Part shown: positions 28,518-38,766 of the stretch, in pieces
Position numbering within the stretch: the first letter of the stretch is position 1
How the letters are laid out: the number at the start of each line of letters is the position of its first letter
DNA from: Vibrio tetraodonis
GTDB lineage: Bacteria; Pseudomonadota; Gammaproteobacteria; Enterobacterales; Vibrionaceae
Assembly (NCBI RefSeq): GCF_003350295.1
Contig: NZ_QLYY01000007.1
Location: forward strand, 62,001 to 126,000
Length of the DNA: 64,000 nucleotides
Reading direction: 5' to 3'
Notes under the pieces: model-generated
Databases searched by the model: none
What the model was told of the DNA's origin: nothing
What the model saw: the letters and a program-made list of their open reading frames with translations, nothing else
Position numbers and translations under genes: made by a program

Positions 28518-29540
28518 TTATTTTTTTGCGTGATAAATTGCAAATTTGTTGGTCTTGTTTATCGTCTCACAATGACCAAAGGCATTATTAATAATCGGAG
28601 GGTATTTGAGAAAACTATTCGCCACGATAAACAACTGACCTTCTTCTGCTTGGTATCTTGGCGCATGGGCAAGAAGAGACTCTGTCGCATCATAACTCGT
28701 TTCTAATCCAGAGTGAAAAGGTGGATTACTGATGATAAATTGATAATCCTGACTGGTGTTAGAGTAAACATCAGAAGCAAACACTTTTCCACTTAAGTCA
28801 TTGGCTGCTAACGTTGCTATGCTTGACTCTACTGCTAGTGCATTGATATCACACATTTCTAACTCTATGTCAGGATTTATACTTTTCATGACACAGCCAA
28901 TAACGCCTGCTCCGCAGCCAAAATCAAGAACCTTACCATTGAGGGCAGGCAGACTGTCTAATAGCAACTGACTCCCTACATCAAATTGACCGTGACTAAA
29001 TACACCGGGCAAACTTCTTATAACAAGCTGCTGACTTTTGTAGTTAACCGTATATTCTTTAAACCAATCATTGATGGAAAAGCATGCTGGTGGCTGGGTA
29101 CACTTTCCCCAATAGAAAGAACAACGTCTCGCTGAGTCATATTTGCCAATGGAACCAAAAGGTTTGAACATCTTTTCTACACTTTTTATGCCAGAGCGAT
29201 TTTCTCCTACGATGACAACTTCAGTATCAACGCCTAGTTTGCAAAGTAGCATGGTCAATAAAAACTCAGCCTCTGCTTTGGCTTTTGGCCAGTAAAGCAA
29301 AATCATATCGGCTTTGGTCTCTTTATCGAACTCTGAGCCAAATACAGTAGATAGCTGCTCACATGGTTCAAGCTGGCGGTAATAACTGTAGTTAGTGGTA
29401 AAAACAGTCACAGACTCACAGTGTTTCGTAAGCTCTATCGGAAACAGATCTTCTAGCTCGCCAGCAACAATAAGGTTTTTACCTGCGAAATAGTCGAGTT
29501 GTCTCTGTGCAATTTGGCTCGGGGCAATGTAGGCAGACAT
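28518..29540 (-). CDS. rsmC: 16S rRNA m2G1207 methyltransferase
   Basis: The 340-residue protein (E. coli 343) has an N-terminal degenerate methyltransferase-like domain and a C-terminal catalytic domain. The latter carries [12 protein letters not shown] for S-adenosylmethionine and SNPPFHSG as active-site motif IV. It methylates guanine 1207 of 16S rRNA in the 30S subunit. It stands between chiS and the AI-2E family gene on the same strand and probably has its own promoter within the 77-base upstream gap. Confidence 0.95.
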   Translation of the reverse strand: MSAYIAPSQIAQRQLDYFAGKNLIVAGELEDLFPIELTKHCESVTVFTTNYSYYRQLEPCEQLSTVFGSEFDKETKADMILLYWPKAKAEAEFLLTMLLCKLGVDTEVVIVGENRSGIKSVEKMFKPFGSIGKYDSARRCSFYWGKCTQPPACFSINDWFKEYTVNYKSQQLVIRSLPGVFSHGQFDVGSQLLLDSLPALNGKVLDFGCGAGVIGCVMKSINPDIELEMCDINALAVESSIATLAANDLSGKVFASDVYSNTSQDYQFIISNPPFHSGLETSYDATESLLAHAPRYQAEEGQLFIVANSFLKYPPIINNAFGHCETINKTNKFAIYHAKK

Positions 29541-29617
29541 AATAGGCTCTGGAAAAAAAAGATGGGGGATTTTCTCACAATCCCCTGAATTCTTGAAGCC
29601 TGCTTTTCTATGAGATC

Positions 29618-30703
29618 TTAGTTTTGATCTTGTTCATCGAGGAAGTGTTTGAATTCTTCCTCATAAATATTAAACAGCACCATTGTGATAGCGAAGATTA
29701 GTGGTCCGTATATGAGCCCTATTAATCCAAACAAATGGAGTCCTCCGAGCAGGGAGAAGAAAATCATTAATGTGTTCATTCCCGCACTGCCTTGCATCAA
29801 AAATGGTCTGAGTAAGTTATCGATCGAACCAACCACAGCGATGCTCCATATTGTAAGAAATATTCCCCATGTTGTATCACCGGTTAAAAATAGGTAAATC
29901 GCTGCAGGTATCCAAATTAATGCGGTACCTACCACAGGGATAAATGAAGCGAATCCCATCATGGTTCCCCAGAAAAGACCTTGAAAGCCTGCTAGCCACA
30001 TACCTATGCCTCCGGCAAAGCCTTGTGCGATCGCGGTTAGAAAAGATCCCATCACGGCTGATTTTGATACTTTTTCTACTTCTTCAAGCAGTTTGTCTTC
30101 TTGGCTTCGAGATAGTGGTAGGATATGACGTATCGCTGCAATAATCGTATCGTGGTCGCGAAGCAAGAAAAATAACACAAATAGCATCAAAAAGAAGTTG
30201 AGGAGAAAACTGGTGGCATCTCCAAGGATCTTGGCGCTAATTCCTACTAAATTGGTGCCAAATGATGTCGCAAACTGAGCGATTTTTTGACCAACTTCTT
30301 GTGGTTTAATTTCGTCAAACGGGAGGTAAGTATTAACTATAGATAAAGCTTTTACTATCCATGGATGCTCAAATAAGGCCTGAATACCGCCTTGTGTGAC
30401 CCACTGATACACATTCTGTGAAAAAGTAGAGCCTTGTTGAACAATGGCTGCAAAAACAAATAGAAGTGGTAAGACAATGATAACAGAGAGTAGCATGCAA
30501 GAAAGTAATGACGCCAGATTTCTATGACTGCCCAGGCGTGTTTCGATTTTGTCATGTATTGGAAACATCAAAAGCGATATGATGAAGGCCATGACAATAG
30601 AGTTTATATAAGGCTCAACCAACAAGAAACAGGCAAAGCCTGCCGCGAGAAGAGCAACAACGATCACCCAATGGCTGGATGTAATTTTAAATTTTCCTGA
30701 CAC
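29618..30703 (-). CDS. AI-2E family transporter (YdiK/PerM type membrane protein)
   Basis: The 361-residue inner-membrane protein has about seven to eight hydrophobic segments. It shows the family pattern: paired N-terminal helices, a soluble middle (about 90-150) and the C-terminal motif [24 protein letters not shown]. The family was named after TqsA, an autoinducer-2 exporter, but members export diverse substrates and some are Na+/H+ antiporters, so the substrate is open. Confidence 0.85.
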   Translation of the reverse strand: MSGKFKITSSHWVIVVALLAAGFACFLLVEPYINSIVMAFIISLLMFPIHDKIETRLGSHRNLASLLSCMLLSVIIVLPLLFVFAAIVQQGSTFSQNVYQWVTQGGIQALFEHPWIVKALSIVNTYLPFDEIKPQEVGQKIAQFATSFGTNLVGISAKILGDATSFLLNFFLMLFVLFFLLRDHDTIIAAIRHILPLSRSQEDKLLEEVEKVSKSAVMGSFLTAIAQGFAGGIGMWLAGFQGLFWGTMMGFASFIPVVGTALIWIPAAIYLFLTGDTTWGIFLTIWSIAVVGSIDNLLRPFLMQGSAGMNTLMIFFSLLGGLHLFGLIGLIYGPLIFAITMVLFNIYEEEFKHFLDEQDQN

Positions 30704-30801
30704 GTTTGCGATCCAATTATTCAGTTAGATGTAGGTATAATGGCCATAATCTGCTGAGTCTTCAACGTAAAACCAAAGTGTTATGTCTAGAGGGAAATTT
30801 A

Positions 30802-30921
30802 ATGGGATGTTGTAATGAGGAAAAATCTTGCTGTACTGGCACTCAAGCCAAGCGAAAAATACCTTGGTTTTGGTTAATGGTGATTTTACTGAGTGTACTG
30901 GCTATTTTGTATTGGAGTTAA
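30802..30921 (+). CDS. Small Cys-rich single-span membrane protein
   Basis: A 39-residue ORF with ATG 30802 and AGAGGGA 6-7 bases upstream. The N-terminus MGCCNEEKSCCTGTQ carries two Cys-Cys pairs. A short basic stretch (AKRKIP) then leads into one membrane helix (about 22-38) ending in WS. By positive-inside rules the cysteines should be cytoplasmic. I do not recognise a named family. A Cys-rich patch could hold metal, an iron-sulfur group or a lipid; that is inference. It lies between the AI-2E gene and hemL, convergent with hemL. Confidence 0.65.
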   Translation: MGCCNEEKSCCTGTQAKRKIPWFWLMVILLSVLAILYWS

Positions 30922-30924
30922 TAC

Positions 30925-30963
30925 CAACTAGGAATCACCTAAAAATCTAGTGATTCCTAGTTG
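30925..30963. terminator. Long hairpin between convergent genes
   Basis: CAACTAGGAATCAC and GTGATTCCTAGTTG form a perfect 14-bp stem with an 11-base loop, just after the small membrane-protein gene and before the hemL end. There is no clear T-tract in either direction; probably a shared 3' end structure. Confidence 0.5.
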
Positions 30964-30974
30964 TTGGAAACGTA

Positions 30975-32267
30975 TTAGGCTTCTTTTGCTAAAAGAGCAA
31001 AACAGCGGTCGGCAGCTTCGAGCGTTGCTTCAATTTCTTTGCTTCCATGAGCCAGTGATGTAAAGCTGGCTTCAAACGCTGAAGGAGCTAGGTAAACACC
31101 GTGCTCAAGCATTAAATGGAAGAAGCGCTTAAATCGTTCGATATCACATTTAGCCACGTCTTCATAGCGAGTTATTTGTGCTTGCTCTGTGAAGAAAAAG
31201 CCAAACATGCCGCCTACTTGATTGACTACGAGTGGAATTCCATGTTGTTCTGCGAGTGATTTAAAGCCCTTGGCGAGCTGTTGTGTCTTAGTGGCTAAAG
31301 CTTGCTCGTTACCCTCTTCTTTGAGTAGGTTTAGGCATGCATACCCGGCGGCCATTGCAATTGGATTTCCTGATAGAGTGCCAGCCTGATAAACAGGGCC
31401 TGTTGGTGCGATATGCTGCATTATTTCTTTTTTACCACCAAATGCACCGACAGGCATTCCACCACCGATGACTTTTCCTAAGGTTGTTATATCAGGGGTT
31501 ATTTTGTAGTAACCCTGAGCTCCGCCCAACGCCACTCGAAAGCCTGTCATAACCTCATCAAAGATAAGTAGGGTGCCTTCTTGATCACAGATTTCGCGCA
31601 GTCCTTCATGGAAACCCTCTACAGGAGGAATACAGTTCATATTCCCCGCAACTGGCTCAACAATAATACAAGCTATGTCGCCTTTGTTTGCGGCGAAAAG
31701 CTCACGTACTGAATCTAAATCGTTGAAGGTAGCAGTTAAGGTGTGCTTAGCGAAATCCGCTGGGACGCCTGGTGAGCTTGGCTGACCTAGCGTAAGTGCG
31801 CCCGATCCAGCTTTTACAAGTAAGCTATCAGCATGGCCATGGTAACAGCCTTCAAACTTAACAATTTTATCTCGTCCTGTGTAACCGCGGGCCAGGCGAA
31901 TGGCACTCATTGTTGCTTCGGTGCCTGAGCTTACCATACGAACTTGTTCCATAGATGGCACTAACTCGGAAACCAGCTCTGCCATTTTAATTTCCATTTC
32001 TGTTGGAGCACCAAAACTTAGGCCTCTCTGTGCGGCCTCAATCACGGCTTCACGCACGACTGCATGATTATGCCCAAGGATCATGGGGCCCCAAGATCCA
32101 ACGTAATCGATATACGCTTTTCCATCAGCATCAAAAATTAACGGACCGTCCGCACGCTCTACAAAAATAGGTGCTCCACCTACACCATTAAAAGCACGCA
32201 CAGGAGAATTAACTCCTCCAGGGATCGTTTGTTGGGCTTTTTCGTAAAGCTCTGCTGATTTGGTCAT
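30975..32267 (-). CDS. hemL: Glutamate-1-semialdehyde 2,1-aminomutase
   Basis: The 430-residue pyridoxal-phosphate enzyme makes 5-aminolevulinate from glutamate-1-semialdehyde in the C5 route to haem. FDEVMTGFR precedes the PLP lysine in [17 protein letters not shown], which is diagnostic. The start is ATG 32267 with GAGGG upstream; it gives the family N-terminus [24 protein letters not shown]. The open frame extends 55 codons upstream but that part is not conserved in character. Confidence 0.97.
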   Translation of the reverse strand: MTKSAELYEKAQQTIPGGVNSPVRAFNGVGGAPIFVERADGPLIFDADGKAYIDYVGSWGPMILGHNHAVVREAVIEAAQRGLSFGAPTEMEIKMAELVSELVPSMEQVRMVSSGTEATMSAIRLARGYTGRDKIVKFEGCYHGHADSLLVKAGSGALTLGQPSSPGVPADFAKHTLTATFNDLDSVRELFAANKGDIACIIVEPVAGNMNCIPPVEGFHEGLREICDQEGTLLIFDEVMTGFRVALGGAQGYYKITPDITTLGKVIGGGMPVGAFGGKKEIMQHIAPTGPVYQAGTLSGNPIAMAAGYACLNLLKEEGNEQALATKTQQLAKGFKSLAEQHGIPLVVNQVGGMFGFFFTEQAQITRYEDVAKCDIERFKRFFHLMLEHGVYLAPSAFEASFTSLAHGSKEIEATLEAADRCFALLAKEA

Positions 32268-32519
32268 GGATATACCCTCATTTTGATTACTTCGGACCAA
32301 TTTAGGCGCACATTGTACATGGTCATCTTTATACATGAAACATTTTGCAGTCCGGTATGTGTTTTTTTCGTCACTAAAGCAGTGATTTAACGAAAAAAAT
32401 AAGCTTAGATGGTGAATACTTGAACGGAGCACTCAGGTATTAGATAATAAGAAGAACTAAAATAATGATGTATTCGATAGTAACTATGTTTATTGGATCG
32501 AAATGTGAGAGAGGTCATC

Positions 32520-32861
32520 GTGAGTGAAGTCAATATTCCACTAACCTTTTCAGATGCTGCCGCCAACAGAGTGGGAGTGTTAATTGCTGAAGAAGAAAAC
32601 CCAAATCTCAAGCTACGTGTTTATATCACAGGTGGCGGTTGTAGTGGCTTTCAATACGGTTTTACATTTGATGAGAATGTGAATGACGGTGATACAACGA
32701 TAATTAATAGTGGTGTTACTTTAGTCGTTGACCCCATGAGTTTACAGTACCTTGTGGGGGGGGAAGTTGATTATACCGAAGGACTAGAAGGCTCACGCTT
32801 TTTCGTGAGTAACCCAAATGCAACAACAACTTGTGGTTGCGGCGCGTCGTTTAGCGTGTAA
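32520..32861 (+). CDS. erpA: Iron-sulfur cluster insertion protein ErpA
   Basis: The 113-residue A-type carrier delivers 4Fe-4S clusters to apoproteins such as IspG. The three ligands are Cys41 ([11 protein letters not shown]), Cys105 and Cys107 ([11 protein letters not shown]). The start is GTG 32520, which gives the family N-terminus [10 protein letters not shown] and has AGAGG 7-8 bases upstream. It is divergent from hemL. A run of eight G at about 32756-32763 is inside the gene and in frame. Confidence 0.95.
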   Translation: MSEVNIPLTFSDAAANRVGVLIAEEENPNLKLRVYITGGGCSGFQYGFTFDENVNDGDTTIINSGVTLVVDPMSLQYLVGGEVDYTEGLEGSRFFVSNPNATTTCGCGASFSV

Positions 32862-32875
32862 AGACTGATTTAAAC

Positions 32876-32899
32876 AAGCCGCGTACCACCGCGGCTTTT
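32876..32899 (+). terminator. Intrinsic terminator of erpA
   Basis: AAGCCGCG and CGCGGCTT pair around a 6-base loop, followed by TTTTGCCTCTT. Confidence 0.8.
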
Positions 32900-33106
32900 G
32901 CCTCTTAGAATTATTTCCTTAACTGTTCACTTCTTACGTTTTCGAAATCAATCTGATCTAGTTTCAGCACGTCACAAACTCTCAGCTGCTAGATGTAATA
33001 ACTGAGACATTGGCTAAATTACTGGTTCAGCGTGTTTTATTTTTAGTGGGTTCATTTATATCCTGAGTTATTGAGATTTGATGCATATACTCGACAAAGG
33101 ATTGTT

Positions 33107-34210
33107 ATGAGCAGATTGTCATTCTTCCAATTTCTTTCCTCAAAACCTTATATTTTGTCAATGGCTATTATTATTGCTTTATCGATTTGGTTAGGACTAG
33201 GGACTCTCATTGCTGAAGAAAATACGCTATCGAACACTTTGAATGATAGCCCTAAAGCAAAGGTCGGTTTCCAAACATATACTGCTCAAAAAGTTCAAAA
33301 GTCGATAAGTTTATATGGAAGAACAGCCCCTGATAAGCAAGCTAAATTGGGCGCTGAAATAGCGGGTAAGATCGTAGAGTTGACCGTGGATAAAGGCGAA
33401 GTTGTCATTAAAGGGCAAGTGATTGCGCGTATCGATAAAGGTGATTTGGATATCCAGGTAGAACGAGCTGGTGCAGTACTTAAAGTTAGGGAAAAGGAAT
33501 ACAAGGCAGCTCAATCTCTAAAAAATAAAGGGTTACAAGGAGAGGTCGCTTTTAGTAAGGCTCAGGCAGACCTAATTGAAGCAAGAGCGGAGCTGAGAAA
33601 TGCAAAACTTGCCCTTGCCAATACAGCAGTTAAAGCACCGTTTGGTGGTGTTATTGAGCGTTTATACATAGAGCTTGGTGATTTTGTCAGTGTTGGCGAT
33701 CCTGTCGCGACATTAATTGATCTTCGTCAGATAGTAATAGAAGCCGATGTGAGCGAACGGCATATCCAAAACTTGGCGCTCCAGCAACCCGCTCGGGTGT
33801 CCTTTATAGGTGATAATGAAGTTGAAGGTAAAGTCAGCTATATTTCCAGAGTCTCATCCCCTGAGACTAATACTTTTCCGATAGAAATCCTCTTGCCCAA
33901 TCCTCAACAAAAAATCCCTGCTGGGGTGAGTGCTGAAGTGGAACTAAATCTTTATGAGCAGTTGGCGGTTAAAGTCACGCCAGCCATGCTTGCACTGGAT
34001 GAATCTGGCAACTTGGGGATAAAAACTTTGACTAATGAACAGGTTAACTTTGTACCAATTAAGTTAGTCAAAGCTGAACAAGATGGTGTCTGGCTTACAG
34101 GGTTGGGAGAACAGGTAAGTATTATTACTGTCGGCCAAGGTTTTGTTCTCCATGGCGATACAGTGATTGCGGTCGAGCAAAAAAGTGAGGGTAAGTTATG
34201 TACTCCTTGA
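33107..34210 (+). CDS. RND efflux periplasmic adaptor (membrane fusion protein)
   Basis: The 367-residue adaptor has one N-terminal membrane segment (about 15-35), a lipoyl-like domain with GAEIAGKIVELTVDKGEVVIKGQ, a short coiled-coil hairpin (about 120-165), ANTAVKAPFGGVIERLY closing the lipoyl domain, then beta-barrel and membrane-proximal domains. It should link the inner-membrane pump to an outer-membrane channel. The start is ATG 33107 with AAAGGA upstream; a TTG further up would add 12 residues. It overlaps the pump gene by 13 bases. The position between erpA and the endopeptidase matches the V. cholerae pair called VexLM. Confidence 0.9.
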   Translation: MSRLSFFQFLSSKPYILSMAIIIALSIWLGLGTLIAEENTLSNTLNDSPKAKVGFQTYTAQKVQKSISLYGRTAPDKQAKLGAEIAGKIVELTVDKGEVVIKGQVIARIDKGDLDIQVERAGAVLKVREKEYKAAQSLKNKGLQGEVAFSKAQADLIEARAELRNAKLALANTAVKAPFGGVIERLYIELGDFVSVGDPVATLIDLRQIVIEADVSERHIQNLALQQPARVSFIGDNEVEGKVSYISRVSSPETNTFPIEILLPNPQQKIPAGVSAEVELNLYEQLAVKVTPAMLALDESGNLGIKTLTNEQVNFVPIKLVKAEQDGVWLTGLGEQVSIITVGQGFVLHGDTVIAVEQKSEGKLCTP

Positions 34211-37200
34211 TTGATGCGGCTCTCTCTCGGGTCAGAACAATGTTGGTTCTGTTAGTTTTTGTTTTAGTTGCAGGGGTGTCGACTTATTTTACAGTGCCTA
34301 AAGAATCGAGCCCAGATATCACAATCCCTATCATTTATGTGTCTGTTGGTCATCAAGGTATTTCTCCAGCCGATTCAGAGCGACTGCTTGTTCGCCCTAT
34401 TGAACAGGAGTTACGTTCGATTGAAGGGGTGAAAGAAATGACATCTAAAGCATCTGAGGGACATGCTTCAGTGATGCTTGAATTTAGTGTTGGGATTGAT
34501 CTGAACAAAGCCATGTCTGATGTTCGCGAAGCCGTCGATTTAGCTAAGCCGAGACTACCTGAAGATAGTGATGAACCAACAGTTAATGAAGTCACTTTTG
34601 CGTCTCAAGAGCCAGCCTTAACGGTTGTGCTTTATGGCGGCGTCCCAGAGAGAACCGTGGTAAAAATTGCTCGCCAATTAAGGGATAGGCTCGAAAGTTT
34701 CCGTCAAGTTCTTGAAGTTGATATTGCTGGAGATAGAGAGGATATTGTCGAAATCATAGTTGATCCCTTGCTGATGGAAAGCTATGGCCTTGATCAAGCT
34801 GATATCTATAATTTGATTGCTCTAAATAATAGGGTTGTTGCGGCAGGTTTTGTTGATACAGGTTATGGTCGGTTCTCGGTCAAAGTCCCTTCTGTATTCG
34901 ATTCCATCAAAGATGTATTAGAGTTACCAGTTAAAGTTGACGGCAAGCAAGTGATTACTTTTGGCGATGTAGCAAATGTTCGGCGAGCTTTTCGAGACCC
35001 TGAAAGTTATGCACGCTTAGATGGGCAATCTGCGATCGTTCTCGATGTAAAGAAGCGTGCGGGTGAAAACATCATTGAAACAGTTGCTCTCATCAAACAA
35101 GTGCTTATGGAAGCGCAGAAGCACCAAGAGTGGCCCAATAACTTGCAGGTCAAATATACTTGGGATCAGTCTAAAGATGTCAAAATGATGCTTAATGATC
35201 TGCAGAATAACATTTTATCTGCCATCATTCTTGTGGTCGTTGTTATCATTGCAATTCTTGGCGTCCGTACTGCATTTCTTGTCGGTATATCAATTCCTGG
35301 CTCGTTTTTAACGGGTTTATTAGTGCTGGCTGTGTTCGGTTTAACAATTAATATTGTTGTGTTGTTCTCTTTGATCATGGCCGTCGGTATGCTGGTTGAT
35401 GGCGCAATCGTAGTGACTGAATTTGCTGACAGGAGAATGCAAGAAGGCGTAGGTAGGAAAGAAGCATATCGTGAGGCAGCTAAGCGTATGGCATGGCCTA
35501 TTACAGCGTCAACTTCAACGACTTTGGCTGCTTTTGCACCATTGCTTTTTTGGCCTGATATCACTGGCGAGTTTATGCAGTACCTCCCCCTAACTTTGAT
35601 TGCCACCTTGTCGGCATCATTGGCAATGGCACTTTTGTTTGTGCCGGTAATGGGGAGCTTGTTTGGTAAACCGCAACAAGCAACAGAGAGACAAGGTGAA
35701 ATAATGCTTGCGCTCGATAACGGGGACTTTTCCAAAGCCAAGGGGATTACCCAATATTACTACCAGACTTTAGATACAGCCCTTCATTATCCATTTAGAA
35801 TTCTCGTTAGCGCTATTGTACTCGCTATTTTAGTTGGTTGGGCCTATGCAAAATCAGGCCTCGGCGCAGAGTTTTTTCCTGAAGTTGATCCACCGTTTTT
35901 TACCGTCAAAGTTCGTTCTCATGGCGACTTATCGCTGGATGAAAAAGATGTGATCATGCGTGATATTGAGTCCGTAATGCTTGGCCATCAGGAGTTTGAA
36001 AGTGTATATACCAAAACAGGGGGAGATGATGAAATAGGGCAGATTCAAATTACTCCTGTTGATTGGCAATATAGGCGCAAAATAAAAACAATTATCGAAG
36101 AGTTGAAGCGCTCGACAGATCAATATGCTGGTGTTGAGATTGAATATAAATTTCCAGATGCAGGCCCTCCTGTAGAACATGATTTGGTTATTGAATTGTC
36201 CTCTCGAGCACATGACCAACTTGATGTTGGCGCCAAATTAGTTCGTCACTGGGCGGATGGATATTCAGCGTTTACCAATATCAGTGATACTTCGAGTAAA
36301 GGAGGAATTGATTGGCAGATAGACATACGCCGAGATGATGCGTCTCGTTTTCTTGCAGACGCCACTTTGGTAGGAAATACCGTTCAATTTGTTACGAATG
36401 GGCTTAAATTAGGTGACTATTTACCTGATGATGCGACTGAGGAAGTCGATATCCTTGTCCGATATCCGCAAGAAAAAAGAGATATTGGCCGCTTTGACCA
36501 GCTTAGAGTGAAAACAGCAGCTGGCATGGTACCAATAACCAATTTCGCCAGTATTATTCCTAGCCATAAGCAAGATACCATTCGCCGTATTGACGGCACC
36601 AGAGTAATCAATGTATTTGCAGATATGAAAGAGGGTTATAACCTAACACTTGAATTACCTAAAATTGAGCAAGCATTAGCCCAGTTGTCACTACCTGACG
36701 GGATCGAGTTTAAAATTCGTGGCCAGAATGAAGAGCAGGAAAACTCGTCAGCATTTTTACAAAAAGCTTTTATGATTGCTTTGGTTGCAATGGCACTTAT
36801 TTTACTGACCCAGTTCAACAGTTTTTATCAAGCATTTTTAATTCTTAGTGCGGTGTTGTTTTCCACGGTTGGTGTTCTGGCTGGTCTGTTAATTTTCCAA
36901 AAGCCTTTTGGCGTCATCATGTCTGGGATAGGTGTCATTGCGCTGGCTGGAATTGTCGTGAATAATAATATTGTTTTGATTGATACTTACAATCAGCTAA
37001 TTAAACGTGGTGTCGAAAAACGTGATGCTATTCTGCGTACTGGAGTACAACGTTTGAGGCCAGTGCTGTTGACAACGGTAACCACTATTCTTGGTCTACT
37101 CCCCATGGTCTTAGAAATGAACATTGACCTGATTAACCAAAAAGTAGAGTTTGGTGCTCCTAGCACTCAGTGGTGGTCGCAGCTTGCAACTGCGGTGGCT

Positions 37201-37329
37201 GGGGGATTAGCATTTGCAACATTACTGACATTGATTCTAACTCCTTGCCTCTTGATGTTGAGTCGAGATAGCAAGATAAACACTTGTGTTCAAGAGAGCC
37301 TTGCCACTTCCTCGAAGTCAGACGAGTAA
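34198..37329 (+). CDS. RND efflux pump, inner-membrane subunit
   Basis: The 1043-residue protein has the RND layout: first membrane helix, large periplasmic loop, helices 2-6, a duplicated periplasmic loop and helices 8-12. Helix 4 reads GMLVDGAIVVTEF, so the Asp pair of AcrB is reduced to one (Asp401, then Gly). Helix 10 reads AGIVVNNNIVLID, lacking the AcrB lysine. The proton path therefore differs from AcrB. Substrates cannot be predicted. No outer-membrane channel gene is adjacent, so it probably uses a shared TolC. Confidence 0.92.
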   Translation: MYSLIDAALSRVRTMLVLLVFVLVAGVSTYFTVPKESSPDITIPIIYVSVGHQGISPADSERLLVRPIEQELRSIEGVKEMTSKASEGHASVMLEFSVGIDLNKAMSDVREAVDLAKPRLPEDSDEPTVNEVTFASQEPALTVVLYGGVPERTVVKIARQLRDRLESFRQVLEVDIAGDREDIVEIIVDPLLMESYGLDQADIYNLIALNNRVVAAGFVDTGYGRFSVKVPSVFDSIKDVLELPVKVDGKQVITFGDVANVRRAFRDPESYARLDGQSAIVLDVKKRAGENIIETVALIKQVLMEAQKHQEWPNNLQVKYTWDQSKDVKMMLNDLQNNILSAIILVVVVIIAILGVRTAFLVGISIPGSFLTGLLVLAVFGLTINIVVLFSLIMAVGMLVDGAIVVTEFADRRMQEGVGRKEAYREAAKRMAWPITASTSTTLAAFAPLLFWPDITGEFMQYLPLTLIATLSASLAMALLFVPVMGSLFGKPQQATERQGEIMLALDNGDFSKAKGITQYYYQTLDTALHYPFRILVSAIVLAILVGWAYAKSGLGAEFFPEVDPPFFTVKVRSHGDLSLDEKDVIMRDIESVMLGHQEFESVYTKTGGDDEIGQIQITPVDWQYRRKIKTIIEELKRSTDQYAGVEIEYKFPDAGPPVEHDLVIELSSRAHDQLDVGAKLVRHWADGYSAFTNISDTSSKGGIDWQIDIRRDDASRFLADATLVGNTVQFVTNGLKLGDYLPDDATEEVDILVRYPQEKRDIGRFDQLRVKTAAGMVPITNFASIIPSHKQDTIRRIDGTRVINVFADMKEGYNLTLELPKIEQALAQLSLPDGIEFKIRGQNEEQENSSAFLQKAFMIALVAMALILLTQFNSFYQAFLILSAVLFSTVGVLAGLLIFQKPFGVIMSGIGVIALAGIVVNNNIVLIDTYNQLIKRGVEKRDAILRTGVQRLRPVLLTTVTTILGLLPMVLEMNIDLINQKVEFGAPSTQWWSQLATAVAGGLAFATLLTLILTPCLLMLSRDSKINTCVQESLATSSKSDE

Positions 37330-37340
37330 CTTCGAGGAAG
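37307..37340. terminator. Hairpin at the convergent end of the RND and endopeptidase genes
   Basis: CTTCCTCGAAGT and ACTTCGAGGAAG form a perfect 12-bp stem with a 10-base loop; it includes the last RND codons. No T-tract follows, so it may be a processing end rather than a classical terminator. Confidence 0.45.
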
Positions 37341-37350
37341 AAAAGTTAGG

Positions 37351-38637
37351 CTATTGAGTTGCGAGCAATTGGCTATAGCGGTTGAGTTTATCTAATCTCA
37401 GCTTAGCATTGGCGATAAAAGTCGTTTTATCTTTGCCTCTGAGGGATTTAGCTTGCGGTAATTTTACCGTCCTCGGGTTTTTGTGAACACCATGCACCAA
37501 AAATTCATAATGAAGATGTGGGCCAGTTACTCGACCAGTACCTCCAAGTGTTCCTATAGTTTGACCCTGTTTAACCCTTTGTCCAGTTTTCACTTTACGC
37601 TTGGTTAAGTGGAGGTATTTGGTAACGTAAGTATTGCTGTGTCTTATGAAAACGTAGTTGCCGTTGAACTTGTTGTAGCTGGATTTTTGTACGACGCCAT
37701 CTCCTGCTGCCCATATTGGGGTGCCTACTGGCGCGACATAATCTGTTCCTCTGTGTGGTTTAACTCTGCCAGTAACAGGGTGAAGGCGGCGAGGGTTAAA
37801 ATTTGAGGACACACGACGAAAATCGACAGGGGAGCGCAAAAATGCTTTTCTCATTGCTCGGCCATTTTCATCATAATAATTGCCATCCTTATCATTCAAA
37901 ATCGCTTTGAAGGTATCGCCTTGATTGGTAAAAATGGCGGCAATGATTTTGCCTTGCCCAACCACTTCACCCTCAACAATTTTGTCTTGGTAAAGAATTT
38001 CGAAATAGTCGCCTTTTCGGATATCGAGCGCGAAGTCGATGTCCCACCCAAATATCCCAGCCAGTTCCATAATTTGGTTGGCAGTAAGTCCTGCGCCAAC
38101 TCCTGCGTTCCAGAAATTTGAGGAAATGTTAGCTTCAGCATAATTGTATTGATAGTGGACTTCTTTCTTCTCAAGTCTGGAGGTAAACCCAATTTCAGAG
38201 CGTGTGATCAAAAAGGTTTCATAGGCACTGATTTTTCGAGAAATTTGCACTAACTGATTATCGACGTCAAAACCCAATAAAAAAGTATCTCCTGGACGTA
38301 TTCGAGTCAGCTGTTTTTTTATTTCCTTGTTGGTCGTTGTGAGCTCATGTAGGAGCCTAGGAGATAATCCTGCTCTTTGAAAAAGGAGAGCCATGGTATC
38401 GCCGGAACCAACAGTATGTTTTTCCCAGCGCAAGGCTGAACTTTTACTGTCTGAGTCTGAAACCGTCAATGAGCGGGCATCTATATCTATTGGATAGTAC
38501 TCTCCGAGCTGATAGAGCTTCTTCTCCGAGCTTAAATCTCGAGGTGAAGGTAGCAGTAGCGCAATGATAATTAATGCACCGAATAACGCAATAAAGGTTC
38601 TGTGTATAGCTGGTAGCTGGTTGAAAATAGACAGCAT
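37351..38637 (-). CDS. M23 family peptidoglycan DD-endopeptidase (MepM/Shy type)
   Basis: The 428-residue envelope protein has an N-terminal membrane anchor (about 12-30), a LysM-like/OapA region around HTVGSGDTMALLFQRAGL, and a C-terminal zinc peptidase domain with the metal motif HRGTDYVAPVGTP and HLHYEF. It cleaves peptide cross-links so that new peptidoglycan can be inserted during elongation. V. cholerae has three such enzymes (ShyA, ShyB, ShyC); synteny next to tyrS suggests the ShyC counterpart. It diverges from tyrS. Confidence 0.92.
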   Translation of the reverse strand: MLSIFNQLPAIHRTFIALFGALIIIALLLPSPRDLSSEKKLYQLGEYYPIDIDARSLTVSDSDSKSSALRWEKHTVGSGDTMALLFQRAGLSPRLLHELTTTNKEIKKQLTRIRPGDTFLLGFDVDNQLVQISRKISAYETFLITRSEIGFTSRLEKKEVHYQYNYAEANISSNFWNAGVGAGLTANQIMELAGIFGWDIDFALDIRKGDYFEILYQDKIVEGEVVGQGKIIAAIFTNQGDTFKAILNDKDGNYYDENGRAMRKAFLRSPVDFRRVSSNFNPRRLHPVTGRVKPHRGTDYVAPVGTPIWAAGDGVVQKSSYNKFNGNYVFIRHSNTYVTKYLHLTKRKVKTGQRVKQGQTIGTLGGTGRVTGPHLHYEFLVHGVHKNPRTVKLPQAKSLRGKDKTTFIANAKLRLDKLNRYSQLLATQ

Positions 38638-38766
38638 CTTAGTGTTCGTTCTAAAAAATCCGTAAATATAGTTACCTGTTTAGTCTAACTGGTTTCAAAA
38701 GTACTCGCTATTCAAGTAATATGGTAAATTATTAATTTTTTGCCAAATCTGTGGGAGTGAACAAGA

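Noticed and set aside
32756..32763. Run of eight G in erpA as a possible frameshift or phase-variation tract
   Set aside because: The frame continues normally to the conserved Cys-Gly-Cys end, so the gene is intact; slippage is possible but not shown.
35166..35741. Open frame of 191 codons antisense to the RND pump
   Set aside because: Shadow of membrane-helix codons of the pump; Ile/Thr/Ala-rich product without a recognisable fold.
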